Assembly: GCF_001263355.1 (NCBI RefSeq)
Contig: NZ_LGYO01000019.1
Location: 1-43,143 of the forward strand
Origin: Acetobacterium bakii
Lineage (GTDB): Bacteria > Bacillota > Clostridia > Eubacteriales > Eubacteriaceae
Length of the DNA: 43,143 nucleotides
Direction: 5' to 3'
Shown here: piece by piece, positions 1 through 7,621 of the stretch
How the letters are laid out: each line of letters starts with the position of its first letter
Position numbering within the stretch: position 1 is the stretch's first letter
Notes under the pieces: model-generated
What the model was told of the DNA's origin: nothing
Database searches by the model: none
The model's input: only the letters and a program-made list of their open reading frames with translations
Made by a program: the position numbers and the translations under genes

Positions 1-49
1 ATAGTATGAAAATACTATAAAAGGATGAGTTTTTTGTTTTTAAATGGGA

Positions 50-175
50 AAGTAAATTAATGAATCGAACAATAATTGCTTTGATGTCAGTTTCCACAAA
101 CAATTTTGTAACGTCGAGGCGGACATCTCGGAGAGTGTCCGACGGAGAGTGTAAAAATTGTTTAGTATAAACCCA
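50..175 (-). repeat. Family A hairpin repeat, copy 1
   Basis: Read on the minus strand, this stretch closely matches 18333-18437: the 53 bases from ACGTTACAAAAT to TTGTTCGATTC differ at only three positions. The tip differs in sequence but still folds, as CGGACA pairs with TGTCCG. It lies just downstream of the short-chain dehydrogenase stop codon. No coding potential is seen. The outer limits are approximate. Confidence 0.75.
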
Positions 176-199
176 CTGCGGGGAAACAAAAAGTATTTT

Positions 200-943
200 C
201 TAAATCATGGTATAGCCGCCGTCAACGGCGATGGTCTGTCCGATGATGTAGTCACTGCCGGAGGAACAGAGGAAAGAGACGATCCCAAAGAGATCTTCCT
301 CGGTGCCCAGGCGTCCGGCCGGGGTGTTTTTAGTATGTTCGGTCAGAGCGTATTTAGGGAAGTTGGACTTGGCCATATCGGTTTCAATTACTCCCGGTGC
401 AATGGCATTTACCTGAATATTAAGCCGGGCCGCCTCCCGTGCCAGTGCTTTTGTAAAGGCGATCACACCGCCTTTGGCAGCGGAATAGTGGGTGAAGCCG
501 TAACCGCCGACCCGGCCGGCAATGGAAGCGACGTTGATAATCTTGCCGCTTTTCTGTTTTTCCATAACCTTGTAAACCGCATGGGTGGCGATGAAGGTAC
601 CGTTGAGGTCAATATCAATGACCTCCTTCCAGTCGGCGAAGGTCATGGCAGAGAAGGTTTTAACCGGAAAAATCCCGGCGTTGTTGATCAGCACATCAAT
701 TTTTCCGAAGGTATTCATAACCGTTTCCACCATGGCAATGGCATCTTCTTCTGAGGAAATGTCACAGCGCACCGCTATGGCTTTGGTGGGCAGCTTTGCG
801 GCGGCGGCATCGGCAGTTTCCTGGTTTCGGCCAATAATAACGATGGTGGCTCCTTCATTGCTCAGGTATTCGGCAAAGGAATAGCCGATCCCTCGTGAGG
901 AGCCCGTGATGATGATAACTTTATCCTGATGTAAGCCTGCCAT
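200..943 (-). CDS. Short-chain dehydrogenase/reductase (FabG-like)
   Basis: This is a 247-aa classical SDR, a cytoplasmic NAD(P)-dependent alcohol/ketone oxidoreductase. Visible motifs are the dinucleotide-binding TGSSRGIG at residues 13-20, NNAG at 87-90, and the catalytic N114, S140, Y153 and K157 (YxxxK). The length is typical. The start lies 4 bases after the stop of the lipoyl-domain gene and has a GAGGG ribosome site, so the two are co-transcribed. The substrate cannot be read from sequence. FabG-type 3-oxoacyl-ACP reductase is the default family name, but the neighbours (AcoR-like activator, LipB, lipoyl protein) suggest a catabolic role such as acetoin/diacetyl or another secondary alcohol. 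Family is certain; function is inference. Confidence 0.88.
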   Translation of the reverse strand: MAGLHQDKVIIITGSSRGIGYSFAEYLSNEGATIVIIGRNQETADAAAAKLPTKAIAVRCDISSEEDAIAMVETVMNTFGKIDVLINNAGIFPVKTFSAMTFADWKEVIDIDLNGTFIATHAVYKVMEKQKSGKIINVASIAGRVGGYGFTHYSAAKGGVIAFTKALAREAARLNIQVNAIAPGVIETDMAKSNFPKYALTEHTKNTPAGRLGTEEDLFGIVSFLCSSGSDYIIGQTIAVDGGYTMI

Positions 944-947
944 GGAA

Positions 948-1184
948 CTAGCCCTCTAATTCGCCGACGATTTGACCAACCAGAGTACGGTCGCCTTCTT
1001 CGGCTAGAATTGCGGTGATCTTTCCGTCGGCCGGGGCTTCAATGTAAATGGCAATCTTATCCGTGGCTGCTTCGGCAATGTTGTCGCCTTTTTTTACGGT
1101 ATCGCCCACGGCAACCATCCATTGACGAATATTTATTTCTTCAGCACCTTCAGCAAATTCAGGTACGATAATTTCATATTTCAT
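948..1184 (-). CDS. Free-standing lipoyl (biotinyl/lipoyl attachment) domain protein
   Basis: The protein is 78 aa and consists of a single E2-type lipoyl domain: a beta-sandwich pattern with GDTVKKGD near residues 27-34, the modification loop ATDKIA with acceptor K43, then EAPADGKI. There is no E3-binding or acyltransferase domain and no room for one, since the next gene starts 4 bases later. In 2-oxoacid or acetoin dehydrogenases this domain is normally fused to E2. The gene directly upstream is lipB, which makes lipoylation of K43 more likely than biotinylation. The ribosome site AAGGAG lies 7 bases upstream of the ATG. It could be a swinging-arm carrier used by enzymes encoded outside the window. 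Confidence 0.85.
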   Translation of the reverse strand: MKYEIIVPEFAEGAEEINIRQWMVAVGDTVKKGDNIAEAATDKIAIYIEAPADGKITAILAEEGDRTLVGQIVGELEG

Positions 1185-1195
1185 GGTAATTCTCC

Positions 1196-1891
1196 TTAAA
1201 TTTTATTGATTTCTGCGATTTTTCGTTCGGCGGTTTGGGTTCCGAACATGTCATTAAATGCCAGTATAAAAGCATTTCTTATTTCGATAAGGGGGGGGGG
1301 GACGACACCGAATTCTGCCATGGAGGTTACCCCCAGGTCTTCAATGCCGCAGGGAATAATCAGGGAAAAATGGCTGAGGTCAGGATTGACATTAATCGAC
1401 ATCCCGTGGAGGGTTACCCCGTGGGATACTGCAATTCCCAAGGCGGCGATTTTTTTATCCAAGCCTGTTTGGGGATCCAGTACCCAGACACCGCTGCGAC
1501 CTTTAATGCGTTTTCCAGGGATGCAATAAGTATTCAACAGATTGATCACGATCTGTTCCAGGCAGCGCACATATTGGTGAGCGCCTTTGACATAGCCATC
1601 AAAATGAAGAATCGGGGAGATAATCAGCTGGCCATTGCCGTGATAGGAAATATCCCCGCCCCGGCTGACTGATGTGATGTCGATTCCCCTGGCATTTAGT
1701 TCTTCCGGTGTGTGCAATAGGTTCTTTTCATGACTGCCGCGGCCCAGGGTGATAATGGGGTGATTCTCCTGGAAGAGCAGGGTATCCTCCCAGACACCGG
1801 CCACACAGCCTTGGTGAAGCTTTTCCTGGATTTCAAAGGCCATCTCATATGAAGTTAAGCCAAGATCAATCCAGTTCAGTTTTTTTTTCAA
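1196..1891 (-). CDS. lipB: Octanoyl-(acyl carrier protein):protein N-octanoyltransferase LipB
   Basis: A 231-aa LipB of normal length. It transfers octanoyl from ACP to the lysine of lipoyl domains, the first step of lipoate synthesis. Visible signatures are RGGD (77-80), YHGNGQL (83-89), the K148-ALGI region, the SxHG/LHG segment near 156-163 and the catalytic C181 in PCGIEDLG. The start is TTG at 1891, supported by GGAGG eight bases upstream; it begins 2 bases after the stop of the activator gene. The coding strand holds a run of 11 C (1291-1301) encoding PPP at 198-200, which is a slippage-prone tract. No lipA is present in the window. Confidence 0.93.
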   Translation of the reverse strand: MKKKLNWIDLGLTSYEMAFEIQEKLHQGCVAGVWEDTLLFQENHPIITLGRGSHEKNLLHTPEELNARGIDITSVSRGGDISYHGNGQLIISPILHFDGYVKGAHQYVRCLEQIVINLLNTYCIPGKRIKGRSGVWVLDPQTGLDKKIAALGIAVSHGVTLHGMSINVNPDLSHFSLIIPCGIEDLGVTSMAEFGVVPPPLIEIRNAFILAFNDMFGTQTAERKIAEINKI

Positions 1892-1893
1892 GG

Positions 1894-3879
1894 CTAATCC
1901 TCCAGATGATAGAGTTTCATTTTTCGATAAAGGGTGCTTCGGGATATGCCTAAAAATTCAGCGGCTTTTTTCCGTTCAGAAAAAAGTGCCAATGCTTTTT
2001 TAATGGTAATAAGTTCGAGACCCTTTAAGTCGACACTGGATTCCTTCAGGATTGGATCGGTTTGTTTTATTGGCGTTAATTCTTCGTCTAAATTCGGCAA
2101 ATAGCTGGTGATAAAATACTCGTCAATCCGATTGGTTTCGGTGAAATTCACGGCTTGTTCAATGGCATTTTTAAATTGGCGGACATTTCCCGGCCAATCG
2201 TATTCTTGCATGGTAGCAATAGTTGAGGGGTGAAGCGGTTCAATGAATTTTTTGCAATCCGCCGTAATTTCATTGAGAAAAAAGCTTGCCAGCACCGGAA
2301 TATCTTTCTTTCGATTCCGCAGCGGCGGGATATTTATCTGGAGAACATTGAGTCGATAGTAAAGATCTTCTCGAAATTTCCCTTTTTTCACTTCATCGGC
2401 CAGGTTTTTATTGGTTGCCGCAATAATGCGAACGTCAATGGGAATATCGACAGCGCCGCCAATTCTCTGGATGTACCGCTCCTGCAATACTCGCAGCAGA
2501 ATGGTCTGGGTATTAATGGGCATTTCCCCAATTTCATCGAGAAAGATGGTGCCATGCCGGGCCAATTCAAACTTCCCCATTTTTCCATGCTTGCTTGCCC
2601 CGGTAAAGGAGCCTTCTTCATAACCGAACAACACACTTTCGATGAGTGTTTCGGGAATTCCGGCACAGTTGATGGCCACAAAGGGTTTGTCCGACTGATA
2701 GGCATTGTGAATCGCTTGGGCAAACATCTCTTTGCCGGTGCCGCTTTCACCCTGTAATAAAACAGTGGCGGTACCTTTGGCGGCGATCTGTGACAGATGC
2801 ACCGAGCGGAGCAGGTCTGAACTGTCACCAATAATATCATCAAAGGTAAAACGTGTTCCTCTACGACAATTCTTTTCCTGATTAAAATCAGCTTTATTAA
2901 TATCGGTGAGTTTTGCAACGGCGCCGGCAACCTTACCATCGTCATGGAGAATGAGTTTACTGTTAACAAGACAGTTGATTTTTTTACTTTTGGTTACAAC
3001 ATGTTTTTGTTTTTCCTCAGGCGATGTTGGCGTATTGCCATTGTGATCGAGAATGGTTTCACCGTCCATAATTTCCAGGATGTTTTTTCCATAGGAATCA
3101 AAGGTGGTGGTTTTGAGGATTTTGGCGCCCTGGGAATTGATGCCAATAATTTTCCCTTTGACGTCAACGGCTACCACACCATCAGACATGGAATCAATGA
3201 GGGTGCTGAGATAATGATTGGTCAAATCAATTTGGCGGTTGGACTCGGCAATACAAAGCTGTCGGGTAATGGCTTTGGCGGCGGCCACAACCATACCCAA
3301 GGTATGTGGATAGGCCAGTTCTTTTGGCCCCGTCATATCAAGTGTCCCTAAAAGTTTTCCATTTTCATCGAAAATCGGTGCTGCGGAACAGGTCAGATCA
3401 TGATAACATTCATAATAATGCTCAGCACCGATGACCTGTATGGGTTGGCGCAGATCAAGGGATAAACCGGTGGCATTGGTTCCAGCCATAGATTCATTCC
3501 AGATGCTGCCGCATACCAGATTTTTTGTAAAGGCCTCCTCTAAAATTGACGGATCACAGATGAGTTCAAGAATAACCCCGTTGGGGTCGGCAAGGGTTGT
3601 TGAAAAGCCTGATTTATTTACAAATTCCTGTAATTCGACCATAAAGGGAATGCTGACATCCAAAAGAATTTTGTTGCGCTTGAGTCGTTTTTGAAAGTTT
3701 TCCTCACTGACAGTGGGGGTTCGGTTTGAATCTCTGGGATCAAGACCGGCTGACTGACAGCGGATCCATGAATCGATAATCGGTTTGCGAATATGAGTGC
3801 CAACTGTGCCGGAATTCACGAAATCAGTCCAGGTACTCTTCATTAATTCAAAGTCTGTATGAATTTTCAAAGCCTTCAC
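1894..3879 (-). CDS. Sigma-54-dependent enhancer-binding activator, AcoR-like
   Basis: A 661-aa bacterial enhancer-binding protein. It has an N-terminal GAF-type sensor (about 60-210), a PAS domain (about 222-330), an AAA+ sigma-54 interaction domain (about 345-585) and a C-terminal Fis-type helix-turn-helix (about 620-661). Walker A is GESGTGKE (377-384) and Walker B IFLDEIGE (445-452). The sigma-54 contact loop reads GSFTGA (423-428), one residue off the usual GAFTGA. The GAF-PAS-AAA-HTH order fits the AcoR/DhaR group, which responds to small alcohols or ketones. It lies downstream of a -24/-12 promoter and upstream of lipB, so autoregulation is plausible. The GTG at 3879 is only one base from GGAG; the TTG at 3870 is better spaced and may be the true start. 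Confidence 0.9.
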   Translation of the reverse strand: MKALKIHTDFELMKSTWTDFVNSGTVGTHIRKPIIDSWIRCQSAGLDPRDSNRTPTVSEENFQKRLKRNKILLDVSIPFMVELQEFVNKSGFSTTLADPNGVILELICDPSILEEAFTKNLVCGSIWNESMAGTNATGLSLDLRQPIQVIGAEHYYECYHDLTCSAAPIFDENGKLLGTLDMTGPKELAYPHTLGMVVAAAKAITRQLCIAESNRQIDLTNHYLSTLIDSMSDGVVAVDVKGKIIGINSQGAKILKTTTFDSYGKNILEIMDGETILDHNGNTPTSPEEKQKHVVTKSKKINCLVNSKLILHDDGKVAGAVAKLTDINKADFNQEKNCRRGTRFTFDDIIGDSSDLLRSVHLSQIAAKGTATVLLQGESGTGKEMFAQAIHNAYQSDKPFVAINCAGIPETLIESVLFGYEEGSFTGASKHGKMGKFELARHGTIFLDEIGEMPINTQTILLRVLQERYIQRIGGAVDIPIDVRIIAATNKNLADEVKKGKFREDLYYRLNVLQINIPPLRNRKKDIPVLASFFLNEITADCKKFIEPLHPSTIATMQEYDWPGNVRQFKNAIEQAVNFTETNRIDEYFITSYLPNLDEELTPIKQTDPILKESSVDLKGLELITIKKALALFSERKKAAEFLGISRSTLYRKMKLYHLED

Positions 3880-3956
3880 GCTCCTTTTTTATTTAATTAA
3901 AATAGAGAATACCGGTCATAAAAAAAGGTGGTGTCGTCAGTGCATACAGACAATAG

Positions 3957-3979
3957 GCCAGGGGAATTTCACCCCTGGC
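3957..3979 (-). terminator. Intercistronic hairpin after the DUF362 gene
   Basis: The arms GCCAGGGG and CCCCTGGC form a perfect 8-bp stem around a 7-base loop, 20 bases after the DUF362 stop. No T-run follows on the minus strand, so it is more likely a partial terminator or RNA-stabilising hairpin between the DUF362 gene and the activator gene than a full stop. Confidence 0.5.
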
Positions 3980-3999
3980 ATCAATTTGATAAATATTAT

Positions 4000-5322
4000 T
4001 TATTTGGGGCAGGGGAAGGTGTAGCAGGCAGCTGCTAATTTTTGCAGGTCGGCATTGAGTTGAGCAAAGATGTAAACAGGCGCACACCCTGGGTAATAGG
4101 TAACTGATCGTGCAAGAGCCGCACCTTCTTTAACCTTATCGACAGATGGGAAAAGTTCCCAGCAATCGCCGCAAATAAATATGTCTTTGTCTTTACACAG
4201 CTCCGGTTCGAAGTCAGGAACACCACCGGAAATAACAATAACTTCACCATTTTTTTCTAGGAATGTTTTCATATCAATGCCGCTGAGAGCAAAGGAATCA
4301 AGAGCCCCACGAACATTTACAAAACATCCGGGACAGGTTTGCTGCATTGCACAGGTTAGTCCATTATACATACCAATAGGGTCGCCGTTGGGACGTTTGA
4401 AATGTTTCATGACGGATTCAATGGAATTGCCGACCACATCAATTTTTTCAAGGTCGATTTCACCCAATCCTTCAACTCCGGCACAGCGAATGGCAGGAAT
4501 TTCCATGGGTTGGAAGCCCATAATGGAGGCGGCAACGGAATCCACAGCAACCGTATCGGTTCCTGCTACAATCAGGTTCATTTCGATGGGGCTGCCAGCG
4601 TGAGGTCCCTGACCTTCCATTCCAATTACCGAGTCAACGATGACAAGATCCGCTTTTCGAATTTTGTAGAGATCTGCCATTTTCTGGCCTAAATCAATAC
4701 GGTGGGCGCCCTGTTGCTGATCATTGGGATGACAGTTGGGAATAATACCATTCCAGTTTTTAAGTCCCAGAGTAACGGTTCCAGCTAAATGAACTTTCAT
4801 TTTAGGAAGGTTGATAACAACGTCGGCGTCAAGGAACGGTTTGAATACAGTTGCGTGTTTGAATACTACTGCGCCTTCAACTTCCACAGGAACGACTTCA
4901 GTTTCATCAAAGTAGATGACTTCATCGGCGCCTCCAAGTTTTGCCGCTTCTTCCATTTTGGAATCCTTAAAGGCCGGTTTTGCACGGCCAACATGCATGC
5001 CCAAAGAGGGATTATCGCCAACAACAACCTTGGCTGCTTTGGAGTTTTCTTTAATGTAAGAGACAACAGCTTCAATGGTTCGGGGATCAACAACCGCAAA
5101 GCTTTCTGGTGGAGCCTGGAAAGCAAGATTAGGTTTGATTAAGACAATATCACCTTTTTTAATAATAGTATCAAGGGAACCAATAGCCAATTCAACTGCT
5201 TCTGCAACAGCAGCTTTAATTTTTTTTACATCTTCTTCATTGCGAACATATTTTCCAGCCATGAATTGAGCGTTACCTTCAGGTTTTTCAACCTTTACAA
5301 CGGATACTTTTGTTTTACTCAT
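4000..5322 (-). CDS. DUF362 domain protein
   Basis: A 440-aa protein of the DUF362 family, whose members often carry or act near Fe-S or corrinoid centres; the biochemical role is not established. No signal peptide or membrane segment is seen. Cysteine clusters occur near the C-terminus: CAMQQTCPGC, then a CKDK...CGDC pair, and a final CYTFPC. These suggest metal or Fe-S binding. The start at 5322 (MSKTKVSVV) is chosen because AAGGAG lies seven bases upstream; an upstream in-frame ATG at 5343 has no such site. It is the first gene after the sigma-54 promoter and the palindromic activator sites, so it is the most direct target of the neighbouring activator. Confidence 0.82.
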   Translation of the reverse strand: MSKTKVSVVKVEKPEGNAQFMAGKYVRNEEDVKKIKAAVAEAVELAIGSLDTIIKKGDIVLIKPNLAFQAPPESFAVVDPRTIEAVVSYIKENSKAAKVVVGDNPSLGMHVGRAKPAFKDSKMEEAAKLGGADEVIYFDETEVVPVEVEGAVVFKHATVFKPFLDADVVINLPKMKVHLAGTVTLGLKNWNGIIPNCHPNDQQQGAHRIDLGQKMADLYKIRKADLVIVDSVIGMEGQGPHAGSPIEMNLIVAGTDTVAVDSVAASIMGFQPMEIPAIRCAGVEGLGEIDLEKIDVVGNSIESVMKHFKRPNGDPIGMYNGLTCAMQQTCPGCFVNVRGALDSFALSGIDMKTFLEKNGEVIVISGGVPDFEPELCKDKDIFICGDCWELFPSVDKVKEGAALARSVTYYPGCAPVYIFAQLNADLQKLAAACYTFPCPK

Positions 5323-5387
5323 GATAATCTCCTTTTGGTACATTTAAACCACTTATTTATCCAAACACATGGATACTATTATAAATA

Positions 5388-5404
5388 AGCAATTTTTATG
5401 CCAA
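5388..5404 (-). promoter_or_regulatory. Sigma-54 (-24/-12) promoter
   Basis: On the minus strand the sequence TTGGCATAAAAATTGCT fits the sigma-54 consensus TGGCACG-N4-TTGCW, with exact spacing between the GG and GC elements. It points to the DUF362 gene, 66 bases upstream of its start codon. An enhancer-binding protein is encoded in the same cluster and a large dyad lies 67-130 bp further upstream. Confidence 0.88.
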
Positions 5405-5470
5405 AAAGAAAATTCCAGAAAAACCTCAAAAAACAGACGTTTATGATCACGAAAAAATAGAAAAATCTGC

Positions 5471-5518
5471 GTCATGTCTCATATTGGGACAGATTAATGT
5501 GTCAATATGAGACATGAC
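5471..5518. promoter_or_regulatory. Inverted repeat with two candidate activator-binding sites
   Basis: GTCATGTCTCATATTG (5471-5486) and its exact reverse complement (5503-5518) form a 16-bp perfect inverted repeat. Within it are two 17-bp sites in opposite orientation: TGTCTCATATTGGGACA (5475-5491) and, on the other strand, TGTCTCATATTGACACA (5498-5514), identical at 15 of 17 positions. Their centres are 23 bp apart, about two helical turns. The position upstream of the sigma-54 promoter is what is expected of an upstream activating sequence for the AcoR-like protein. Confidence 0.8.
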
Positions 5519-5656
5519 ACATTAATGTTTGATTACGAACCATCGTATCATGTTGATTCCATTATAATCCAATTAGGGGGTATTCTACCAGAGTATTCTT
5601 TGTTATAATTAAAATGCAATAAAATTCGAAAGCAAAGCGAAAACAAAGGAGGAAAA

Positions 5657-7312
5657 ATGCATAATATATTAGTATTAAATGGCAGTCCTAAAAACAATCA
5701 AAGCTTTACCATGAAGCTAGTGGAACGTTTTCTGAGTGGGGTTTCGGATATTGCTCAGGATGTGAAAATAGAAACTATCAACCTCAATGAGAAAAATATT
5801 AACCCATGTACCGGTTGTTTTGGCTGTTGGACCATAACTCCAGGGCAATGCGTACAGGAGGATGACATGGATGAGCTTCTGCCCATGTATGAAGAAGCCG
5901 ACATCGTCATTTGGGCCACACCACTTTACCATTATGGGATAACAAGCAGTATGAAAAAATTTATGGAACGTACACTCCCGGTATTTTTACCATTCATTGA
6001 TCCAGAGGGTGGTGGTATGTACGGACATCCTTATCGAAATCCTGAAAAAATGACCGATAAAAAGCATATACTCATCAGCACCTGTGGATTTCCTTCAGTG
6101 GAAAACAATTATGAGGGTGTCGAAAAACAATTTGATAATTTGTTTGGCCTTGGCAAATGGGAAAAAATTCTTTGTGTTGAAGGTGAACTGCTGGGAATAT
6201 CCCAGTTAGACAATTTTACCGGACCATATCTTGAATTGGTTAAGGTTGCTGGCAGAGAATATATTGATCGGTTAAGTATCTCAGATAGTATAAAAGAAGG
6301 CTTGACAAAGCCTTTTGTTGATATTCCCGCATTTTTAGAAGTATCTAATCTAAGTTGGGGTGTTGAGGATATCCGCGAAGCGGAATCAGATGGTGGTCTC
6401 ATTGCCTGGAGTTTTATGAAACAAATGCGTGCTGCATTTAACCCAAAGATTCGTCCCGGTCTTGATGCGGTTTTACAAATGGATTTTACAGATCTTAAAG
6501 AAAGCTATCAACTTGTGATTAATGATGATCAGTGCACACTTTTAAAAAATGACTTTACTCAGGAAACCACCCGGATTACTACCCATTTTACAAATTGGGA
6601 AAGGCTTTTAGAAGGTAAAATTGATGCGGCTGAAGCATTAATTGAGAAAAAATATATGGTTGCCGGAGACTTTGATCTGATGAATGCTTTGATGGACGGG
6701 TTATTTGGAAATTTAGCCCTGTTCCCGGAAAAACAGAAAAAACTCATCCCCGTTGTCTTTAAAAATACCCCTTATTGGTTTATTTTAACCATGATTCCAT
6801 GGCTGGCCTGCTTTTTTATCACCGAAAACAATCCTTTTCTCGGGGTCATCGTTCCCTTACTCGTTAGTGGAATCCTATGTTCCATAAAAAAGGGCTCAGA
6901 ACTCGTTTATTTTGATAAAGCGACACTGTTGTTTTTTTCAGTATTCACCCTGATAACAGTACCCTGGAGCATTGGCTATAACAGTGTTACCATTGCTTTT
7001 TCAGCCTTTATGGCATTATTTGTAATTTGGATGGTCTCGGCCTTTAAAACGGTGCCTTTAACCGCGGATTATACTCATTTTTTCAGTGGCAGAAATGCCT
7101 TGAAAAATATTTTGTTTCTTAAAACAAATCGCATACTCACCGTCATCTGGGCACTGCTTTTCCTGATTCAAGGAGGCATTGCCCTATGGTTAACGAGTAC
7201 GGCAATGGAAAGTTATGCAGCAATTCTGCCACAGCTGCTGCTAATCCCCGGAGTTTTCTTTTCAGTGTGGTTTATTAATTGGTACCCTGCTTATTCAGCG
7301 AAAACAGAGTAA
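5657..7312 (+). CDS. Iron-sulfur flavoprotein / SCP2-like / six-helix membrane fusion protein
   Basis: A 551-aa protein with three parts. Residues 1-200 are a flavodoxin-like NADPH-dependent FMN reductase domain with the phosphate loop NGSPKNNQS (8-16) and the compact cysteine motif C51-x2-C54-x2-C57-x7-C65 of iron-sulfur flavoproteins. Residues about 255-355 resemble an SCP2 sterol-carrier domain, including the pattern around LLEGKIDAAEALIEKKYMVAGD. Residues about 370-550 hold six hydrophobic helices. The whole would be a membrane-anchored electron-transfer flavoprotein with a lipid- or quinone-binding module; this role is inference. The ribosome site AAAGGAGG precedes the ATG. Each domain is recognisable, but the combination is unusual. 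Confidence 0.82.
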   Translation: MHNILVLNGSPKNNQSFTMKLVERFLSGVSDIAQDVKIETINLNEKNINPCTGCFGCWTITPGQCVQEDDMDELLPMYEEADIVIWATPLYHYGITSSMKKFMERTLPVFLPFIDPEGGGMYGHPYRNPEKMTDKKHILISTCGFPSVENNYEGVEKQFDNLFGLGKWEKILCVEGELLGISQLDNFTGPYLELVKVAGREYIDRLSISDSIKEGLTKPFVDIPAFLEVSNLSWGVEDIREAESDGGLIAWSFMKQMRAAFNPKIRPGLDAVLQMDFTDLKESYQLVINDDQCTLLKNDFTQETTRITTHFTNWERLLEGKIDAAEALIEKKYMVAGDFDLMNALMDGLFGNLALFPEKQKKLIPVVFKNTPYWFILTMIPWLACFFITENNPFLGVIVPLLVSGILCSIKKGSELVYFDKATLLFFSVFTLITVPWSIGYNSVTIAFSAFMALFVIWMVSAFKTVPLTADYTHFFSGRNALKNILFLKTNRILTVIWALLFLIQGGIALWLTSTAMESYAAILPQLLLIPGVFFSVWFINWYPAYSAKTE

Positions 7313-7338
7313 AAAAGGCCTTGGCCGCTGACAAAACC

Positions 7339-7439
7339 GTCCTGGGGACAATGGTAAATCGTTGTCGGCTGCATGATCGGACAGGCTTAGGCCTGTTCGC
7401 CATGATGCCGACAACTGATGTTACGATTGTCCCCAGGAC
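7339..7439 (+). repeat. Family B hairpin repeat, copy 1
   Basis: A 101-bp element whose ends GTCCTGGGGACAAT and ATTGTCCCCAGGAC are perfect inverted arms. Inside these, GTTGTCGGC pairs with GCCGACAAC, and an apical stem ACAGGC/GCCTGT closes a TTAG loop. Related copies lie at 19376-19475 and, inverted, at 37413-37508. It sits in the 3' region of the flavoprotein fusion gene. Confidence 0.85.
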
Positions 7440-7545
7440 TTACTTTTGTGTTATTTCTATAGTCTGGAGTATGTTTTACTGGCAAACTCGTCCAGAGGAC
7501 AACGATAAATAAATATCCGCGACGAGGTTTGTCGACACACGTAAG

Positions 7546-7568
7546 AAGGCCACGGCCTTTTTTTTATT
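7546..7568 (+). terminator. Rho-independent terminator before ilvA
   Basis: AAGGC (7546-7550) pairs with GCCTT (7555-7559) around a CACG loop, followed by a T-rich tract. A longer alternative stem can form with the AAAAAAGGCC at 7311-7320, which would enclose repeat B. Confidence 0.6.
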
Positions 7569-7596
7569 TTGCCAGAGTACCAAATAGGGGTATAAT
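7569..7596 (+). promoter_or_regulatory. Vegetative promoter of the threonine ammonia-lyase gene
   Basis: TTGCCA (7569-7574), a 16-base spacer and TATAAT (7591-7596) match the sigma-A consensus at five of six and six of six positions. The ilvA ATG follows 25 bases later with AGGAGG between. Confidence 0.75.
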
Positions 7597-7621
7597 AGAG
7601 GTTCATATAGGAGGAAGAGAA

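Noticed and set aside
158-754. 198-aa plus-strand ORF
   Set aside because: It is the antisense shadow of the SDR gene, lacks a ribosome site and resembles no family.
5523-5656. Sigma-54 promoter for the flavoprotein fusion gene
   Set aside because: No TGGC-N8-TTGC pattern is seen on the plus strand; only a TATAAT box at 5604-5609 with a poor -35.
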